Positions 63,056 to 64,000 of a DNA stretch of 64,000 bases are shown one piece after another. Where the stretch lies: assembly GCA_910585045.1 (NCBI GenBank), contig CAJUCD010000005.1, positions 34,616-98,615 on the forward strand. Reading direction: 5' to 3'. Made by a program: the position numbers and the translations under genes. Position 1 is the stretch's first letter. Each line of letters starts with the position of its first letter. The notes under the pieces were generated by a model. That model saw only the letters and a list, made by a program, of their open reading frames with translations. It was not told the DNA's origin and made no database searches. This DNA is from an uncultured Bacilli bacterium. Lineage in GTDB: Bacteria; Bacillota_I; Bacilli_A; RF39; UBA660.

Positions 63056-63297
63056 AAACTGATTCTAATTATATTAATAAATTAATTAATTTTACAAAAA
63101 TTGAAGCAAATAATAAATTATCAGATTTAGCATTGTTACAAAACTATGAAGTTTATAGAGGTGAAAATGCTCCAATGAGTGGTTCTGGTATGGTGTTTGC
63201 TAAGATTGGTTATGAATGGAGTATTGTTAATAAAGATACTAATGGTAAATTTAATCTGGGAGAATTATTAAGTAATTTAGAAGTTAGTGATTATTAA
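63056..63297 (+). pseudogene. Detached C-terminal part of the preceding gene
   Basis: In the -1 frame the sequence reads ETDSNYINKLINFTKIEAN ... MVFAKIGYEWSIVNKDTNGKFNLGELLSNLEVSDY, about 80 codons ending at TAA 63295-63297. Composition and codon use match the upstream part. No start codon with a ribosome site lies at its head, and no classical slippery heptamer is seen at the junction. Confidence 0.65.
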
Positions 63298-63307
63298 TTA
63301 CCAATTT

Positions 63308-63336
63308 AGTGCAACATAATTTGTTGCACTTTTTTT
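63308..63336 (+). terminator. Terminator after the frameshifted gene
   Basis: Perfect AGTGCAAC/GTTGCACT stem followed by seven T, 11 bases after the shifted stop codon. Its position supports the longer original gene. Confidence 0.85.
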
Positions 63337-63682
63337 ATGTATATAAATTAATAATAGTTTCTCGAAAGATAAATAAAAGAAGAATAAAAAACATTAATAT
63401 CATAAAACTTTCAGGACTATAATTATCTTTGTGACTTTTACCTTTAATTATAATAAACCCTATTTCATCCATGAAAACACCTACACTGATAGATAATAAA
63501 TATATATTAGTATAAAAACTTGATATCAAAAAAAATATAATTATAAATATTAAACCAAACATCCAGTGATGAGTTCTAAAGTTTTTTATAGTTGGACTAG
63601 GTTTATTAAAGATATATACTCCTACTCTCGTTATTATAATAGTTATCAGAGTTATTAAAAAGAATTTATCATATAAAGCCAT
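63335..63682 (-). CDS. Hypothetical integral membrane protein, 115 aa
   Basis: Four hydrophobic helices, with a THHWMFGLIF motif near residue 40 and DEIGFII near 75. The ATG at 63680-63682 is preceded by AGGTG. It resembles small polytopic proteins of unknown function; His pair and acidic residues could bind a metal, but that is speculative. Confidence 0.65.
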   Translation of the reverse strand: MALYDKFFLITLITIIITRVGVYIFNKPSPTIKNFRTHHWMFGLIFIIIFFLISSFYTNIYLLSISVGVFMDEIGFIIIKGKSHKDNYSPESFMILMFFILLLFIFRETIINLYT

Positions 63683-63788
63683 ATGTATCACCTAATTAAT
63701 TTTAACATAATTTATATTTAAATTGTAAATATAATTTTTGACATAGAAAAAACGATTAAAATCCTAATCGCTTTATTATTCAAAGTGG

Positions 63789-63878
63789 CGGAGCAGAGAG
63801 GATTTGAACCTCCGCGCCAGCATTCGCCGACCTAGATCCTTAGCAGGGACCCCTCTTCAGCCTCTTGAGTACTGCTCC
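63789..63878 (-). tRNA. tRNA-Ser (anticodon GCT)
   Basis: 90-base type II tRNA. Acceptor GGAGCAG/CTGCTCC, anticodon loop CTGCTAA (GCT, reading AGU/AGC), long variable arm, T-arm GAGGTTCAAATCCTC, discriminator G and encoded CCA at 63786-63788. Confidence 0.95.
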
Positions 63879-64000
63879 ATAACTTTAAGTTACTATATAA
63901 TTTTACAATAAATAATTCATGAAGTCAATATTTAATGCAATAGTTTGTTATCGTTTTGTGATAATATCATGTTATATCATTTTTTGAAAATGTCAGTAAA

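Overview
The window is very AT-rich, densely packed and mostly minus-strand. It looks like a chromosomal segment of an uncultured low-GC Bacillota of the Bacilli, Erysipelotrichia or RF39 type. The evidence is gene order: rimP-nusA-ylxR-infB-rbfA-truB, rpsB-tsf-frr, and mreC-mreD-spoIVFA-like-spoIVFB-like-rplU-prp-rpmA, the last close to the Bacillus subtilis order. Sporulation-type genes (spmA, spmB, a DacF/DacB-like carboxypeptidase, SpoIVFA/B-like, YlbJ-like) suggest a spore-forming lineage or descent from one. The species assignment is an inference.

Layout. 1-3.9 kb: partial tgt, a Xer recombinase, and an M20 amidohydrolase/GNAT pair behind a histidine-codon leader peptide and attenuator. 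4-8.2 kb: a lipoprotein and a cation-pumping P-type ATPase/CDF pair. 8.3-17 kb: tRNA-Leu, tRNA-Met/Ile, a TPR protein, a PP-loop tRNA thiolase-like enzyme, YlbL-like protease, YlbJ-like protein, two pseudopilins, a lipoprotein, a phosphoesterase and trmB, interspersed with three copies (13.7-15.45 kb) of an unusual repeated cassette. 17-25 kb: the rpmA/rplU/spoIVF/mre and spm/dac clusters. 25-33.5 kb: a DUF3006/MBL-fold pair, a lipoprotein, a cysteine-less EIIB-like protein, a fourth cassette, and the rimP-to-truB operon. 33.6-41.2 kb: a repeat protein, a two-component system with an ABC/FtsX transporter, yqeY and rpsU. 41.2-45 kb: a bacteriocin-type locus with three tiny double-glycine peptides, an accessory protein, a C39 ABC exporter and a divergent XRE regulator. 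45-49.5 kb: AI-2E-type permease, frr, thioredoxin-like protein, tsf, rpsB. 49.5-60.8 kb: a cell-surface locus with two SipW-type and one LepB-type signal peptidase, a TasA-like subunit, two further SipW-type precursors, and two large Ig/cadherin-like repeat proteins. 60.9-64 kb: small membrane proteins, yidD, a frameshifted gene and tRNA-Ser.

Three systems stand out. First, a complete His attenuator: promoter, SD, 20-codon leader with five His codons, competing stems and a terminator ahead of a deacylase and an acetyltransferase. Second, a four-copy intergenic element. Each copy has its own promoter placed in the tail of the upstream gene, a predicted RNA whose 5' end pairs with a 3' arm (with a compensatory change between copies), a hypervariable core reading as a GVRP-type C-terminal domain, and a covarying terminator hairpin. 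Third, the three-peptide double-glycine locus, two of whose peptides are short enough to be missed by ordinary gene calling.
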